Source of the DNA: Liolophura sinensis
Taxonomy: Eukaryota > Mollusca > Polyplacophora > Chitonida > Chitonidae
Direction of reading: 5' to 3'
DNA length: 64,000 bases
NCBI RefSeq assembly: GCF_032854445.1
Contig: NW_027018072.1
Location: 29,813 to 93,812, forward strand
Shown one piece after another: positions 50,289 to 63,465 of this stretch (within the stretch, counting starts at the first letter, position 1; each line of letters starts with the position of its first letter). The notes under the pieces were generated by a model. It was not told where the DNA came from. It saw only the letters and a list, made by a program, of their open reading frames with translations, and searched no databases. The position numbers and the translations under genes were made by a program.

Positions 50289-51386
50289 TTGAATGATCAT
50301 TTATGTCATAATCACGTGCCCAGCAACGGCTCTTACTCCATGGAAACCAGGGAAATTTGCAATTTTTCAACAGTTGCCGATGCCTGGCTCAATTCCGCAT
50401 CTTTTGGCACCTTATTCATGTGGGTCTGTGGTCAGTTGTACTTTTTACAGCAGACTGTATCAAGTACCTTGTGTTCTTTATGTACAAATGGTGTGGTTTT
50501 TCTACACGTAGATAAAGACATTGAGATTGTCTTGCACTTAGAAGTAAGACAATTGCTGGGTGAGTTAAATGGGCTTAGCCCAAAGATTTGAGGTCTTCTG
50601 GGCTACCGAAGGGCACATAACTTATAGTCAAAAGTTGAATATAGTAATGACCAGTCGCGATTGTACAGAGTACAGTGTAGCCGATTTCAATTAACAAAAA
50701 GACCTGGTAAAAATGCAAAAGTGGAAAAACTGTTCCAGTGCTGCTGGTAAGAGGCTAATCCGACGTATTTTGTGACGAGAAATCGAATGGTGCAAACCGC
50801 GTTGCTCTCCGACCAATACTTTTGGCTGTAGTGACAATTGAATGATCATTTATGTCATAGTCACGTGCGTAGCAACGGCTCTTACTCCATGGAAACCAGG
50901 GAAATTTGCAATTTTTCAACAGCTGCCGATGCCTGGCTCAATTCCGCATCTTTTGGCACCTTACTGAAGTGGGTCAGTGTTCAGTTGTACTTTTTACAGC
51001 AGACTGTATCAAGTACCTTGTGGTTTTCACGTACAAATGGTGTGGTTTTTCTACACGTAGATAAAGACATTGAGACTGTCTTGCACTTAGAAGTAAGGCA
51101 ATTGCTGGGTGAGTTAAATGGGCTTGGCCCAAAGATTTGACGTCTTCTGGGCTACCGAAGGGCACATAACTTATAGTCAAAAGTTGAATATAGTAATGAC
51201 CAGTCGCGATTGTACAGAGTGCAGTGTAGCCGGTTTCAATTAACAAAAAGACCAGGCTAAAATGCAAAAGTGGACAAACTGTTCCAGTGCTGCTGGTAAG
51301 AGGCTAATCCGACGTATTTTGTGACGACAAATCGAATGGTGCAAACCGCGTTGCTCTCCGACCAATACTTTTGCCTGTAGTGACAA
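50289..51386. repeat. Pentamer HOR, unit 3, reduced to a dimer
   Basis: Monomers start at 50289 (M) and 50838 (K). The K monomer begins like the second pentamer position (catagtcacgtgcgtagc) but ends like the fifth (gagactgtcttgc, gggcttggccc, gtgcagtgtag). This is the signature of an exchange that removed three monomers. Confidence 0.87.
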
Positions 51387-54133
51387 TTGAATGATCATTT
51401 ATGTCATAATCACGTGCCCAGCAACGGCTCTTACTCCATGGAAACCAGGGAAATTTGCAATTTTTCAACAGCTGCCGATGCCTGGCTCAATTCCGCATCT
51501 TTTGGCACCTTATTCATGTTGGTCTGTGGTCAGTTGTACTTTTTACAGCAGACTGTATCAAGTACCTTGTGTTTTTTATGTACAAATGGTGTGGTTTTTC
51601 TACACGTAGATAAAGACATTGAGATTGTCTTGCACTTAGAAGTAAGACAATTGCTGGGTGAGTTAAATGGGCTTAGCCCAAAGATTTGAGGTCTTCTGGG
51701 CTACCGAAGGGCACATAACTTATAGTCAAAAGTTGAATATAGTAATGACCAGTCGCGATTGTACAGAGTACAGTGTAGCCGATTTCAATTAACAAAAAGA
51801 CCTGGTAAAAATGCAAAAGTGGAAAAACTGTTCCAGTGCTGCTGGTAAGAGGCTAATCCGACGTATTTTGTGACGAGAAATCGAATGGTGCAAACCGCGT
51901 TGCTCTCCGACCAATACTTTTGCCTGTAGTGACAATTGAATGATCATTTATGTCATAGTCACGTGCGTAGCAACGGCTCTTACTCCATGGAAACCAGGGA
52001 AATTTGCAATTTTTCAACAGCTGCCGATGCCTGGCTCAATTCCGCATCTTTTGGCACCTTACTGAAGTGGGTCAGCGTTCAGTTGTACTTTTTACAGCAG
52101 ACTGTATCAAGTACCTTGTGGTTTTCACGTACAAATGGTGTGGTTTTTCTACACGTAGATAAAGACATTGAGATTGTCTTGCACTTAGAAGTAAGGCAAA
52201 TGCTGGGTGAGTTAAATGGGCTTAGCCCAAAGATTTGAGGTCTTCTGGGCTACCGAAGGGCACATAACTTATAGTCAAAAGTTGAATATAGTAATGACCA
52301 GTCGCGATTGTACAGAGTGCAGTGTAGCCGGTTTCAATTAACAAAAAGACCAGGCAAAAATGCAAAAGTGGACAAACTGTTCCAGTGCTGCTGGTTAAAG
52401 GCTAATCCGACGTATTTTGTGACGAGAAATCGAATGGTGCAAACCGCGTTGCTCTCCGACCAATACTTTTGGCTGTAGCGACAGATCAATGATCATTGAT
52501 GTCATAATCACGTGCCCAGCAACGGCTCTTACTCCATGGAAACCAGGGAAATTTGCAATTTTTCAACAGCTGCCAATGCCTGGCCCAATTCCACATCTTT
52601 TTGGCACCTTATAAATGTGGGTCAGTGTTTAGTTGTACTTTTCACAGCAGACTGTATCAAGTACCTTGTGGTTTTCACGTACAAATGGTGTGGTTTTTCT
52701 ACACGTAGATAAAGACATTAAGATTGTCTTGGACTTAGAAGTAAGGCAATTGCTGGGTGAGTTAAATGGGCTTAGCCGAAAGATTTGACGTCTTCTGGGC
52801 TACCGAAGGGCACATAACTTATAGTCAAAAGTTAAATATAGTAATGACCAGTCGCGATTGTACAGAGTACAGTTTAGCCGATTTCAATTAACAAAAACAC
52901 GAAGCAAAAATGCAAAAGTGGAAAAACTGTTCCAGTGCTACTATTAAGAGGCTAATCCGACGTATTTTGTGACGAGAAATCGAATGGTGCAAACTGCGTT
53001 GCTCTCCGACCAATACTTTTGGCTGTAGCGACAGATCAATGATCATTGATGTCATAATCACGTGCCCAGCAACGGCTCTTACTCCATGGAAACCAGGGAT
53101 ATTGCAATTTTTTAACAGCTGCCGATGCCTGGCTCTATTCAACATCTTTTGGCACCTTATAAGTGTGGGTCAGTGTTTAGTTGTACTTTTTACAGCAGAC
53201 TGTATCAAGTACCTTGTGTTTTTTTATGTACAAATGGTGTGGTTTTTCTACACGTAGATAAAGACATTGAGATTGTCTTGGACTTAGAAGTAAGACAATT
53301 GCTGGGTGAGTTAAATGGGCTTAGCCGAAAGATTTGACGTCTTCTGGGCTACCGAAGGGCACATAACTTATAGTCAAAAGTTGAATATAGTAATGACCAG
53401 TCGCGATTGTACAGAGTACAGTGTAGCCGATTTCAATTAACAAAAAGACCATGTAAAAATGCAAAAGTAGAAAAACTGTTCCAGTGCTACTAGTAAGAGC
53501 CTAATCCGACGTATTTTGTGACGAGAAATCGAATGGTGCAATCCGCGTTGCTCTCCGACCAATACTTTTGGCTGTAGCGACAATTGAATGATCATTTATG
53601 TCATAATCACGTGCGTAGAAACGGCTCTTACTCCATGGAAACCAGGGAAATTTGCAATTTTTTCAACAGCTGCCGATGCCTGGCTCAATTCCTCATCTTT
53701 TGGCACCTTACTGAAGTGGGTCAGCGTTCAGTTGTACTTTTTACAGCAGACTGTATTAAGTACCTTGTGGTTTTCACGTACAAATGGTGTGGTTTTTCTA
53801 CACGTAGATAAAGACATTGAGATTGTCTTGCACTTAGAAGTAAGGCAATTGCTGGGTGAGTTAAATGGGCTTGGCCCAAAGATTTGACGTCTTCTGGGCT
53901 ACCGAAGGGCACATAACTTATAGTCAAAAGTTGAATATAGTAATGACCAGTCGCGATTGTACAGAGTGCAGTGTAGCCGGTTTCAATTAACAAAAAGACC
54001 AGGCAAAAATGCAAAAGTGGACAAACTGTTCCAGTGCTGCTGGTAAGAGGCTAATCCGACGTATTTTGTGACGACAAATCGAATGGTGCAAACCGCGTTG
54101 CTCTCCGACCAATACTTTTGCCTGTAGTGACAA
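51387..54133. repeat. Pentamer HOR, unit 4
   Basis: Monomers start at 51387 (M), 51936 (K), 52485 (T), 53035 (T) and 53584 (K). Markers are ggcaaatgctggg, gctggttaaaggc, gctgccaatgcc, aaaaacacgaagc, ctctattcaacatc and gtgcgtagaaacgg. It pairs monomer by monomer with unit 5 at 2,746-2,747 bp. Confidence 0.92.
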
Positions 54134-56879
54134 TTGAATGATCATTTATGTCATAATCACATGCCCAGCAACGGCTCTTACTCCATGGAAACCAGGGAAA
54201 TTTGCAATTTTTCAACAGCTGCCGATGCCTGGCTCAATTCCGCATCTTTTGGCACCTTATTCATGTGGGTCTGTGGTCAGTTGTACTTTTTACAGCAGAC
54301 TGTATCAAGTACCTTGTGTTTTTTATGTACAAATGGTGTGGTTTTTCTACACGTAGATAAAGACATTGAGATTGTCTTGCACTTAGAAGTAAGACAATTG
54401 CTGGGTGAGTTAAATGGGCTTAGCCCAAAGATTTGACGTCTTCTGGGCTACCGAAGGGCACATAACTTATAGTCAAAAGTTGAATATAGTAATGACCAGT
54501 CGCGATTGTACAGAGTACAGTGTAGCCGATTTCAATTAACAAAAAGACCAGGCAAAAATGCAAAAGTGGAAAAACTGTTCCAGTGCTGCTGGTAAGAGGC
54601 TAATCCGACGTATTTTGTGACGAGAAATCGAATGGTGCAAACCGCGTTGCTCTCCGACCAATACTTTTGGCTGTAGTGACAATTGAATGATCATTTATGT
54701 CATAGTCACGTGCGTAGCAACGGCTCTTACTCCATGGAAACCAGGGAAATTTGCAATTTTTCAACAGCTGCCGATGCCTGGCTCAATTCTGCATCTTTTG
54801 GGACCTTACTGAAGTGGGTCAGCGTTCAGTTGTACTTTTTACAGCAGACTGTATCAAGTACCTTGTGTTTTTCACGTACAAATGGTGTGGTTTTTCTACA
54901 CGTAGATAAAGACATTGAGATTGTCTTGCACTTAGAAGTAAGGCAAATGCTGGGTGAGTTAAATGGGCTTAGCCCAAAGATTTGAGGTCTTCTGGGCTAC
55001 CGAAGGGCACATAACTTATAGTCAAAAGTTGAATATAGTAATGACCAGTCGCGATTGTACAGAGTGCAGTGTAGCCGGTTTCAATTAACAAAAAGACCAG
55101 GCAAAAATGCAAAAGTGGACAAACTGTTCCAGTGCTGCTGGTTAAAGGCTAATCCGACGTATTTTGTGACGAGAAATCGAATGGTGCAAACCGCGTTGCT
55201 CTCCGACCAATACTTTTGGCTGTAGCGACAGATCAATGATCATTGATGTCATAATCACGTGCCCAGCAACGGCTCTTACTCCATGGAAACCAGGGAAATT
55301 TGCAATTTTTCAACAGCTGCCAATGCCTGGCCCAATTCCACATCTTTTGGCACCTTATAAATGTGGGTCAGTGTTTAGTTGTACTTTTCACAGCAGACTG
55401 TATCAAGTACCTTGTGGTTTTCACGTACAAATGGTGTGGTTTTTCTACACGTAGATAAAGACATTAAGATTGTCTTGGACTTAGAAGTAAGGCAATTGCT
55501 GGGTGAGTTAAATGGGCTTAGCCGAAAGATTTGACGTCTTCTGGGCTACCGAAGGGCACATAACTTATAGTCAAAAGTTAAATATAGTAATGACCAGTCG
55601 CGATTGTACAGAGTACTGTTTAGCCGATTTAAATTAACAAAAACACGAAGCAAAAATGCAAAAGTGGAAAAACTGTTCCAGTGCTACTATTAAGAGGCTA
55701 ATCCGACGTATTTTGTGACGAGAAATCGAATGGTGCAAACTGCGTTGCTCTCCGACCAATACTTTTGGCTGTAGCGACAGATCAATGATCATTGATGTCA
55801 TAATCACGTGCCCAGCAACGGCTCTTACTCCATGGAAACCAGGGATATTTGCAATTTTTTAACAGCTGCCGATGCCTGGCTCTATTCAACATCTTTTGGC
55901 ACCTTATAAGTGTGGGTCAGTGTTTAGTTGTACTTTTTACAGCAGACTGTATCAAGTACCTTGTGTTTTTTTATGTACAAATGGTGTGGTTTTTCTACAC
56001 GTAGATAAAGACATTGAGATTGTCTTGGACTTAGAAGTAAGACAATTGCTGGGTGAGTTAAATGGGCTTAGCCGAAAGATTTGACGTCTTCTGGGCTACC
56101 GAAGGGCACATAACTTATAGTCAAAAGTTGAATATAGTAATGACCAGTCGCGATTGTACAGAGTACAGTGTAGCCGATTTCAATTAACAAAAAGACCAGG
56201 TAAAAATGCAAAAGTAGAAAAACTGTTCCAGTGCTACTAGTAAGAGCCTAATCCGACGTATTTTGTGACGACAAATCGAATGGTGCAATCCGCGTTTCTC
56301 TCCGACCAATACTTTTGGCTGTAGCGACAATTGAATGATCATTTATGTCATAATCACGTGCGTAGAAACGGCTCTTACTCCATGGAAACCAGGGAAATTT
56401 GCAATTTTTCAACAGCTGCCGATGCCTGGCTCAATTCCTCATCTTTTGGCACCTTACTGAAGTGGGTCAGTGTTCAGTTGTACTTTTTACAGCAGACTGT
56501 ATCAAGTACCTTGTGGTTTTCACGTACAAATGGTGTGGTTTTTCTACACGTAGATAAAGACATTGAGATTGTCTTGCACTTAGAAGTAAGGCAATTGCTG
56601 GGTGAGTTAAATGGGCTTGGCCCAAAGATTTGACGTCTTCTGGGCTACCGAAGGGCACATAACTTATAGTCAAAAGTTGAATATAGTAATGACCAGTCGC
56701 GATTGTACAGAGTGCAGTGTAGCCGGTTTCAATTAACAAAAAGACCAGGCAAAAATGCAAAAGTGGACAAACTGTTCCAGTGCTGCTGGTAAGAGGCTAA
56801 TCCGACGTATTTTGTGACGACAAATCGAATGGTGCAAACCGCGTTGCTCTCCGACCAATACTTTTGCCTGTAGTGACAA
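54134..56879. repeat. Pentamer HOR, unit 5
   Basis: Monomers start at 54134 (M), 54683 (K), 55232 (T), 55781 (T) and 56331 (K). It has all markers of unit 4. Private differences include tttgggacc near 54,800 and gagtactgtttagccgatttaaatt near 55,615. Confidence 0.92.
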
Positions 56880-57977
56880 TTGTATGATCATTTATGTCAT
56901 AATCACATGCCCAGCAACGGCTCTTACTCCATGGAAACCAGGGAAATTTGCAATTTTTCAACAGCTGCCGATGCCTGGCTCAATTCCGCATCTTTTGGCA
57001 CCTTATTCATGTGGGTCTGTGGTCAGTTGTACTTTTTACAGCAGACTGTATCAAGTACCTTGTGTTTTTTATGTACAAATGGTGTGGTTTTTCTACACGT
57101 AGATAATGACATTGAGATTGTCTTGCACTTAGAAGTAAGACAATTGCTGGGTGAGTTAAATGGGCTTAGCCCAAAGATTTGACGTCTTCTGGGCTACCGA
57201 AGGGCACATAACTTATAGTCAAAAGTTGAATATAGTAATGACCAGTGGCGATTGTACAGAGTACAGTGTAGCCGATTTCAATTAACAAAAAGACCAGGCA
57301 AAAATGCAAAAGTGGAAAAACTGTTCCAGTGCTGCTGGTAAGAGGCTAATCCGACGTATTTTGTGACGAGAAATCGAATGGTGCAAACCGCGTTGCTCTC
57401 CGACCAATACTTTTGGCTGTAGTGACAATTGAATGATCATTTATGTCATAGTCACGTGCGTAGCAACGGCTCTTACTCCATGGAAACCAGGGAAATTTGC
57501 AATTTTTCAACAGCTGCCGATGCCTGGCTCAATTCTGCATCTTTTGGGACCTTACTGAAGTGGGTCAGCGTTCAGTTGTACTTTTTACAGCAGACTGTAT
57601 CAAGTACCTTGTGTTTTTCACGTACAAATGGTGTGGTTTTTCTACACGTAGATAAAGACATTGAGATTGTCTTGCACTTAGAAGTAAGGCAAATGCTGGG
57701 TGAGTTAAATGGGCTTAGCCCAAAGATTTGAGGTCTTCTGGGCTACCGAAGGGCACATAACTTATAGTCAAAAGTTGAATATAGTAATGACCAGTCGCGA
57801 TTGTACAGAGTGCAGTGTAGCCGGTTTCAATTAACAAAAAGACCAGGCAAAAATGCAGAAGTGGACAAACTGTTCCAGTGCTGCTGGTAAGAGGCTAATC
57901 CGACGTATTTTGTGACGAGAAATCGAATGGTGCAAACCGCGTTGCTCTCCGACCAATACTTTTGGCTGTAGTGACAA
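56880..57977. repeat. Pentamer HOR, unit 6, first two monomers only
   Basis: Monomers at 56880 (M) and 57429 (K) match 54134 and 54683 at 2,746 bp, including the shared cacatgccc and tttgggacc variants. The next monomer (57978) is class M instead of the expected class T, so the pentamer register ends here. Confidence 0.88.
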
Positions 57978-60900
57978 TTGAATGATCATTTATGTCATAA
58001 TCACGTGCCCAGCAACGGCTCTTACTCCATGGAAACCAGGGAAATTTGCAATTTTTCAACAGCTGTCGATGCCTGGCTCAATTCCGCATATTTTGGCACC
58101 TTATTCATGTGGGTCTGTGGTCAGTTGTACTTTTTACAGCAGACTGTATCAAGTACCTTGTGTTTTTCACGTACAAATGGTGTGGTTTTTCTACACGTAG
58201 ATAAAGACATTGAGATTGTCTTGGACTTAGAAGTAAGGCAATTGCTGGGTGAGTTAAATGGGCTTAGCCCAAAGATTTGACGTCTTCTGGGCTACCGAAG
58301 GGCACATAACTTATAGTCAAAAGTTAAATATAGTAATGACCAGTCGCGATTGTACAGAGTACAGTGTAGCCGATTTCAATTAACAAAAAGACGAAGCAAA
58401 AAATGCAAAAGTGGAAAAACTGTTCCAGTGCTACTATTAAGAGGCTAATCCGACGTATTTTGTGACGAGAAATCGAATGGTGCAAACCGCGTTGCTCTCC
58501 GACCAATACTTTTGCCTGTAGCGACAGATCAATGATCATTGATGTCATAATCACGTGCCCAGCAACGGCTCTTACTCCATGGAAACCAGGGATATTTGCA
58601 ATTTTTTAACAACTGCCAATGCCTGGCCCAATTCCACATCTTTTGGCACCTTATAAATGTGGGTCAGTGTTTAGTTGTACTTTTCACAGCAGACTGTATC
58701 AAGTACCTTGTGTTTTTTATGTACAAATGGTCTGGTTTTTCTACACGTAGATAAAGACATTGAGATTGTCTTGGACTTAGAAGTAAGACAATTGCTGGGT
58801 GAGTTGAATGGGCTTAGCCGATAGATTTGACGTCTTCTTGGCTACCGAAGGGCACATAACTTATAGTCAAAAGTTGAATATAGTAATGACCAGTCGCGAT
58901 TGTACAGAGTGCAGTGTAGCCGGTTTCAATTAACAAAAAGACCAGGCAAAAATGCAGAAGTGGACAAACTGTTCCAGTGCTGCTGGTAAGAGGCTATCCG
59001 ACGTATTTTGTGACGAGAAATCGAATGGTGCAAACCGCGTTGCTCTCCGACCAATACTTTTGGCTGTAGTGACAATTGAATGATCATTTATGTCATAACC
59101 ACGTGCCCAGCAACGGCTCTTACTCCATGGAAACAGGGAAATTTGCAATTTTTCAACAGCTGTCGATGCCTGGCTCAATTCCTCATCTTTTGGCACCTTA
59201 CTGAAGTGGGTCAGTGTTCAGTTGTACTTTTTACAGCAGACTGTATCAAGTACCTTGTGTTTTTCACGTACAAATGGTGTGGTTTTTCTACACGTAGATA
59301 AAGACATTGAGATTGTCTTGCACTTAGAAGTAAGACAATTGCTGGGTGAGTTAAATGGGCTTAGCCGAAAGATTTGACGTCTTCTGGGCTACCGAAGGGC
59401 ACATAACTTATAGTCAAAAGTTGAATATAGTAATGACCAGTCGCGATTGTACAGAGTACAGTGTAGCCGATTTCAATTAAACAAAAAGACGAAGCAAAAA
59501 TGCAAAAGTGGAAAAACTGTTCCAGTGCTACTAGTAAGAGGCTAATCCGACGTATTTTGTAACGAGAAATCGAATGGTGCAAACCGCGTTGCTCTCCGAC
59601 CAATACTTTTGGCTGTAGCGACAGATCAATGATCATTGATGTCATAATCACGTGCCCAGCAACGGCTCTTACTCCATGGAAACCAGGGAAATTTGCAATT
59701 TTTTAACAGCTGCCAATGCCTGCCCAATTCCACATCTTTTGGCACCTTATAAATGTGGGTCAGTGTTTAGTTGTACTTTTCACAGCAGACTGTATCAAGT
59801 ACCTTGTGTTTTTTATGTACAAATGGTCTGGTTTTTCTACACGTAGATAAAGACATTGAGATTGTCTTGGACTTAGAAGTAAGACAATTGCTGGGTGAGT
59901 TAAATGGGCTTAGCCCAAAGATTTGACGTCTTCTGGGCTACCGAAGGGCACATAACTTATAGTCAAAAGTTGAATATAGTAATGACCAGTCGCGATTGTA
60001 CAGAGTACAGTGTAGCCGATTTCAATTAACAAAAAGACCAGGTAAAAATGCAAAAGTGGAAAAACTGTTCCAGTTCTGCTGGTAAGAGGCTAATCCGACG
60101 TATTTTGTGACGAGAATCGAATGGTGCAAACCGCGTTGCTCTCCGACCAATACTTTTGGCTGTAGTGACAATTGAATGATCATTTATGTCATAATCACGT
60201 GCCCAGCAACGGCTCTTACTCCATGGAAACCAGGGAAATTTGCAATTTTTCAACAGCTGCCGATGCCTGGCTCAATTCCTCATCTTTTGGCACCTTACTG
60301 AAGTGGGTCAGTGTTCAGTTGTACCTTTTTACAGCAGACTGTATCAAGTACCTTGTGGTTTTCACGTACAAATGGTGTGGTTTTTCTACACGTAGATAAA
60401 AGACATTGAGATTGTCTTGCACTTAGAAGTAAGGCAATTGCTGGGTGAGTTAAATGGGCTTAGCCGAAAGATTTGACGTCTTCTGGGCTACCGAAGGGCA
60501 CATAACTTATAGTCAAAGTTGAATATAGTAATGACCAGTCGCGATTGTACAGAGTGCAGTGTAGCCGGTTTCAATTAACAAAAAGACCAGGCAAAAATGC
60601 AAAAGTGGAAAAAACTGTTCCAGTGCTACTAGTAAGAGGCTAATCGACGTATTTTGTGACGAGAAATCGAATGGTGCAAACCGCGTTGCTCTCCGACCAA
60701 TACTTTGGCTGTAGCGACAGATCAATGATCATTGATGTCATAATCACGTGCCCAGCAACGGCTCTTACTCCATGGAAACCAGGGATATTTGCAATTTTTT
60801 AACAGCTGCCAATGCTTGGCCCAATTCCACATTATTTGGCACCTTATAAATGTGGGTCAGTGTTTAGTTGTACTTTTCACAGCAGACTGTATCAAGTACC

Positions 60901-63465
60901 TTGTGTTTTTTATGTACAAATGGTCTGGTTTTTCTACACGTAGATAAAGACATTGAGATTGTCTTGGACTTAGAAGTAAGGCAATTGCTGGGTGAGTTAA
61001 ATGGGCTTGGCCCAAAGATTTGACGTCTTCTGGGCTACCGAAGGGCACATAACTTATAGTCAAAAGTTGAATATAGTAATGACCAGTCGCGATTGTACAG
61101 AGTACAGTGTAGCCGGTTTCAATTAACAAAAAGACCAGGCAAAAATGCAAAAGTGGACAAAACTGTTCCAGTGCTGCTGGTAAGAGGCTAATCCGACGTA
61201 TTTTGTGACGACAAATCGAATGGTGCAACCGCGTTGCTCTCCGACCAATACTTTTGCCTGTAGTGACAATTGAATGATCATTTATGTCATAATCACGTGC
61301 CCAGCAATGGCTCTTACTCCATGGAAACCAGGGAAATTTGCAATTTTCAACAGCTGCCGATGCCTGGCTCAATTCCGCATCTTTTGGTACCTTACTGAAG
61401 TGGGTTAGTGGTCAGTTGTACTTTTTACAGCAGAGTGTATCAAGTACCTTGTGTTTCTCACGTACAAATGGTGTGGGTTTTTCTACACGTAGATAAAGAC
61501 ATTGAGATTGTCTTGCACTTAGAAGTAAGACAATTGCTGGGTGAGTTAAATGGGCTTAGCCGAAAGATTTGACGTCTTCTGGGCTACCGAAGGGCACATA
61601 ACTTATAGTCAAAAGTTGATATAGTAATGACCAGTCGCGATTGTACAGAGTACAGTGTAGCCGATTTCAATTAACAAAAAGACGAAGCAAAAATGCAAAA
61701 GTGGAAAAACTGTACCAGTGCTACTAGAAAGAGGCTAATCCGACGTATTTTGTGACGAGAAATCGAATGGTGCAAACCGCGTTGCTCTCCGACCAATACT
61801 TTTGGCTGTAGCGACAGATCAATGATCATTGATGTCATAATCACGTGCCCAGCAACGGCTCTTACTCCATGGAAACCAGGGAAATTTGCAATTTTTCAAC
61901 AGCTGCCGATGCCTGGCTCAATTTCGCATCTTTTGGCACCTTACTGAAGTGGGTTAGTGGTCAGTTGTACTTTTTACAGCAGACTGTATCAAGTACCTTG
62001 TGTTTTTCACGTACAAATGGTGTGGTTTTTCTACACGTAGATAAAGACATTGAGATTGTCTTGCACTTAGAAGTAAGACAATTGCTGGGTGAGTTAAATG
62101 GGCTTACCCGAAAGATTTGACGTCTTCTGGGCTACCGAAGGGCACATAACTTATAGTCAAAAGTTGAATATAGTAATGACCAGTCGCGATTGTACAGAGT
62201 ACAGTGTAGCCGATTTCAATTAACAAAAAGACGAAGCAAAAATGCAAAAGTTGAAAAACTGTTCCAGTGCTACTAGTAAGAGGCTAATCCGACGTATTTT
62301 GTGACGAGAAATCGAATGGTGCAAACCGCGTTGCTCTCCGACCAATACTTTTGGCTGTAGCGACAGATCAATGATTATTGATTTCATAATCACTTGCCCA
62401 GCAACGGCTCTTACTCCATGGAAACCAGGGAAATTTGCAATTTTTTAACAGCTGCCAATGCCTGGCCCAATTCCACATCTTTTGGCACCTTATAAATGTG
62501 GGTCAGTGTTTAGTTGTACTTTTCACAGCAGACTGTATCAAGTACCTTGTGTTTTTTATGTACAAATGGTCTGGTTTTTCTACACGTAGATAAAGACATT
62601 GAGATTGTCTTGGACTTACAAGTAAGACAATTGCTGGGTGAGTTAAATGGGCTTAGCCCAAAGATTTGACGTCTTCTGGGCTACCGAAGGGCACATAACT
62701 TATAGTCAAAAGTTGAATATAGTAATGACCAGTCGCGATTGTACAGAGTACAGTGTAAGCCGATTTCAATTAACAAAAAGACCAGGTAAAAATGCAAAAG
62801 TGGAAAAACTGTTCCAGTGCTGCTGGTAAGAGGCTAATCCGACGTATTTTGTGACGAGAAATCGAATGGTGCAAACCGCGTTGCTCTCCGACCAATACTT
62901 TTGGCTGTAGTGACAATTGAATGATAATTTATGTCATAATCACGTGCCCAGCAACGGCTCTTACTCCATGGAAACCAGGGAAATTTGCAATTTTTCAACA
63001 GCTGCCGATGCCTGGCTCAATTCCTCATCTTTTGGCACCTTACTGAAGTGGGTCAGTGTTCAGTTGTACTTTTTACAGCAGACTGTATCAAGTACCTTGT
63101 GGTTTTCACGTACAAATGGTGTGGTTTTTCTACACGTAGATAAAGACATTGAGATTGTCTTGCACTTAGAAGTAAGGCAATTGCTGGGTGAGTTAAATGG
63201 GCTTGGCCCAAAGATTTGACGTCTTCTGGGCTACCGAAGGGCACATAACTTATAGTCAAAAGTTGAATATAGTAATGACCAGTCGCGATTGTACAGAGTG
63301 CAGTGTAGCCGGTTTCAATTAACAAAAAGACCAGGCAAAAATGCAAAAGTGGACAAACTGTTCCAGTGCTGCTGGTAAGAGGCTAATCCGACGTATTTTG
63401 TGACGACAAATCGAATGGTGCAAACCGCGTTGCTCTCCGACCAATACTTTTGGCTGTAGTGACAA
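57978..63465. repeat. Satellite monomers, mostly alternating T and K
   Basis: Monomers start at 57978 (M), 58528 (T), 59076 (K), 59625 (T), 60172 (K), 60721 (T), 61270 (K/M chimera), 61818 (T then K/M chimera), 62367 (T) and 62917 (K). Those at 61270 and 61818 share the hybrid ttactgaagtggg followed by ttagtggtcag, which combines class K and class M features. Small indels are again frequent at 58.9-61.4 kb (for example gaggctatccg, gtaccttttta, gtcaaagttg and ggtgcaaccgcg). Confidence 0.92.

Noticed and set aside
60857-61372. The longest open frame, 171 codons on the - strand
   Set aside because: It arises from single-base indels in this monomer (for example the loss of one T near 61,346) that join two shorter chance frames. 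The same frame is closed in other monomers. The frames at 39287-39691 and 34340-34744 have the same kind of origin.
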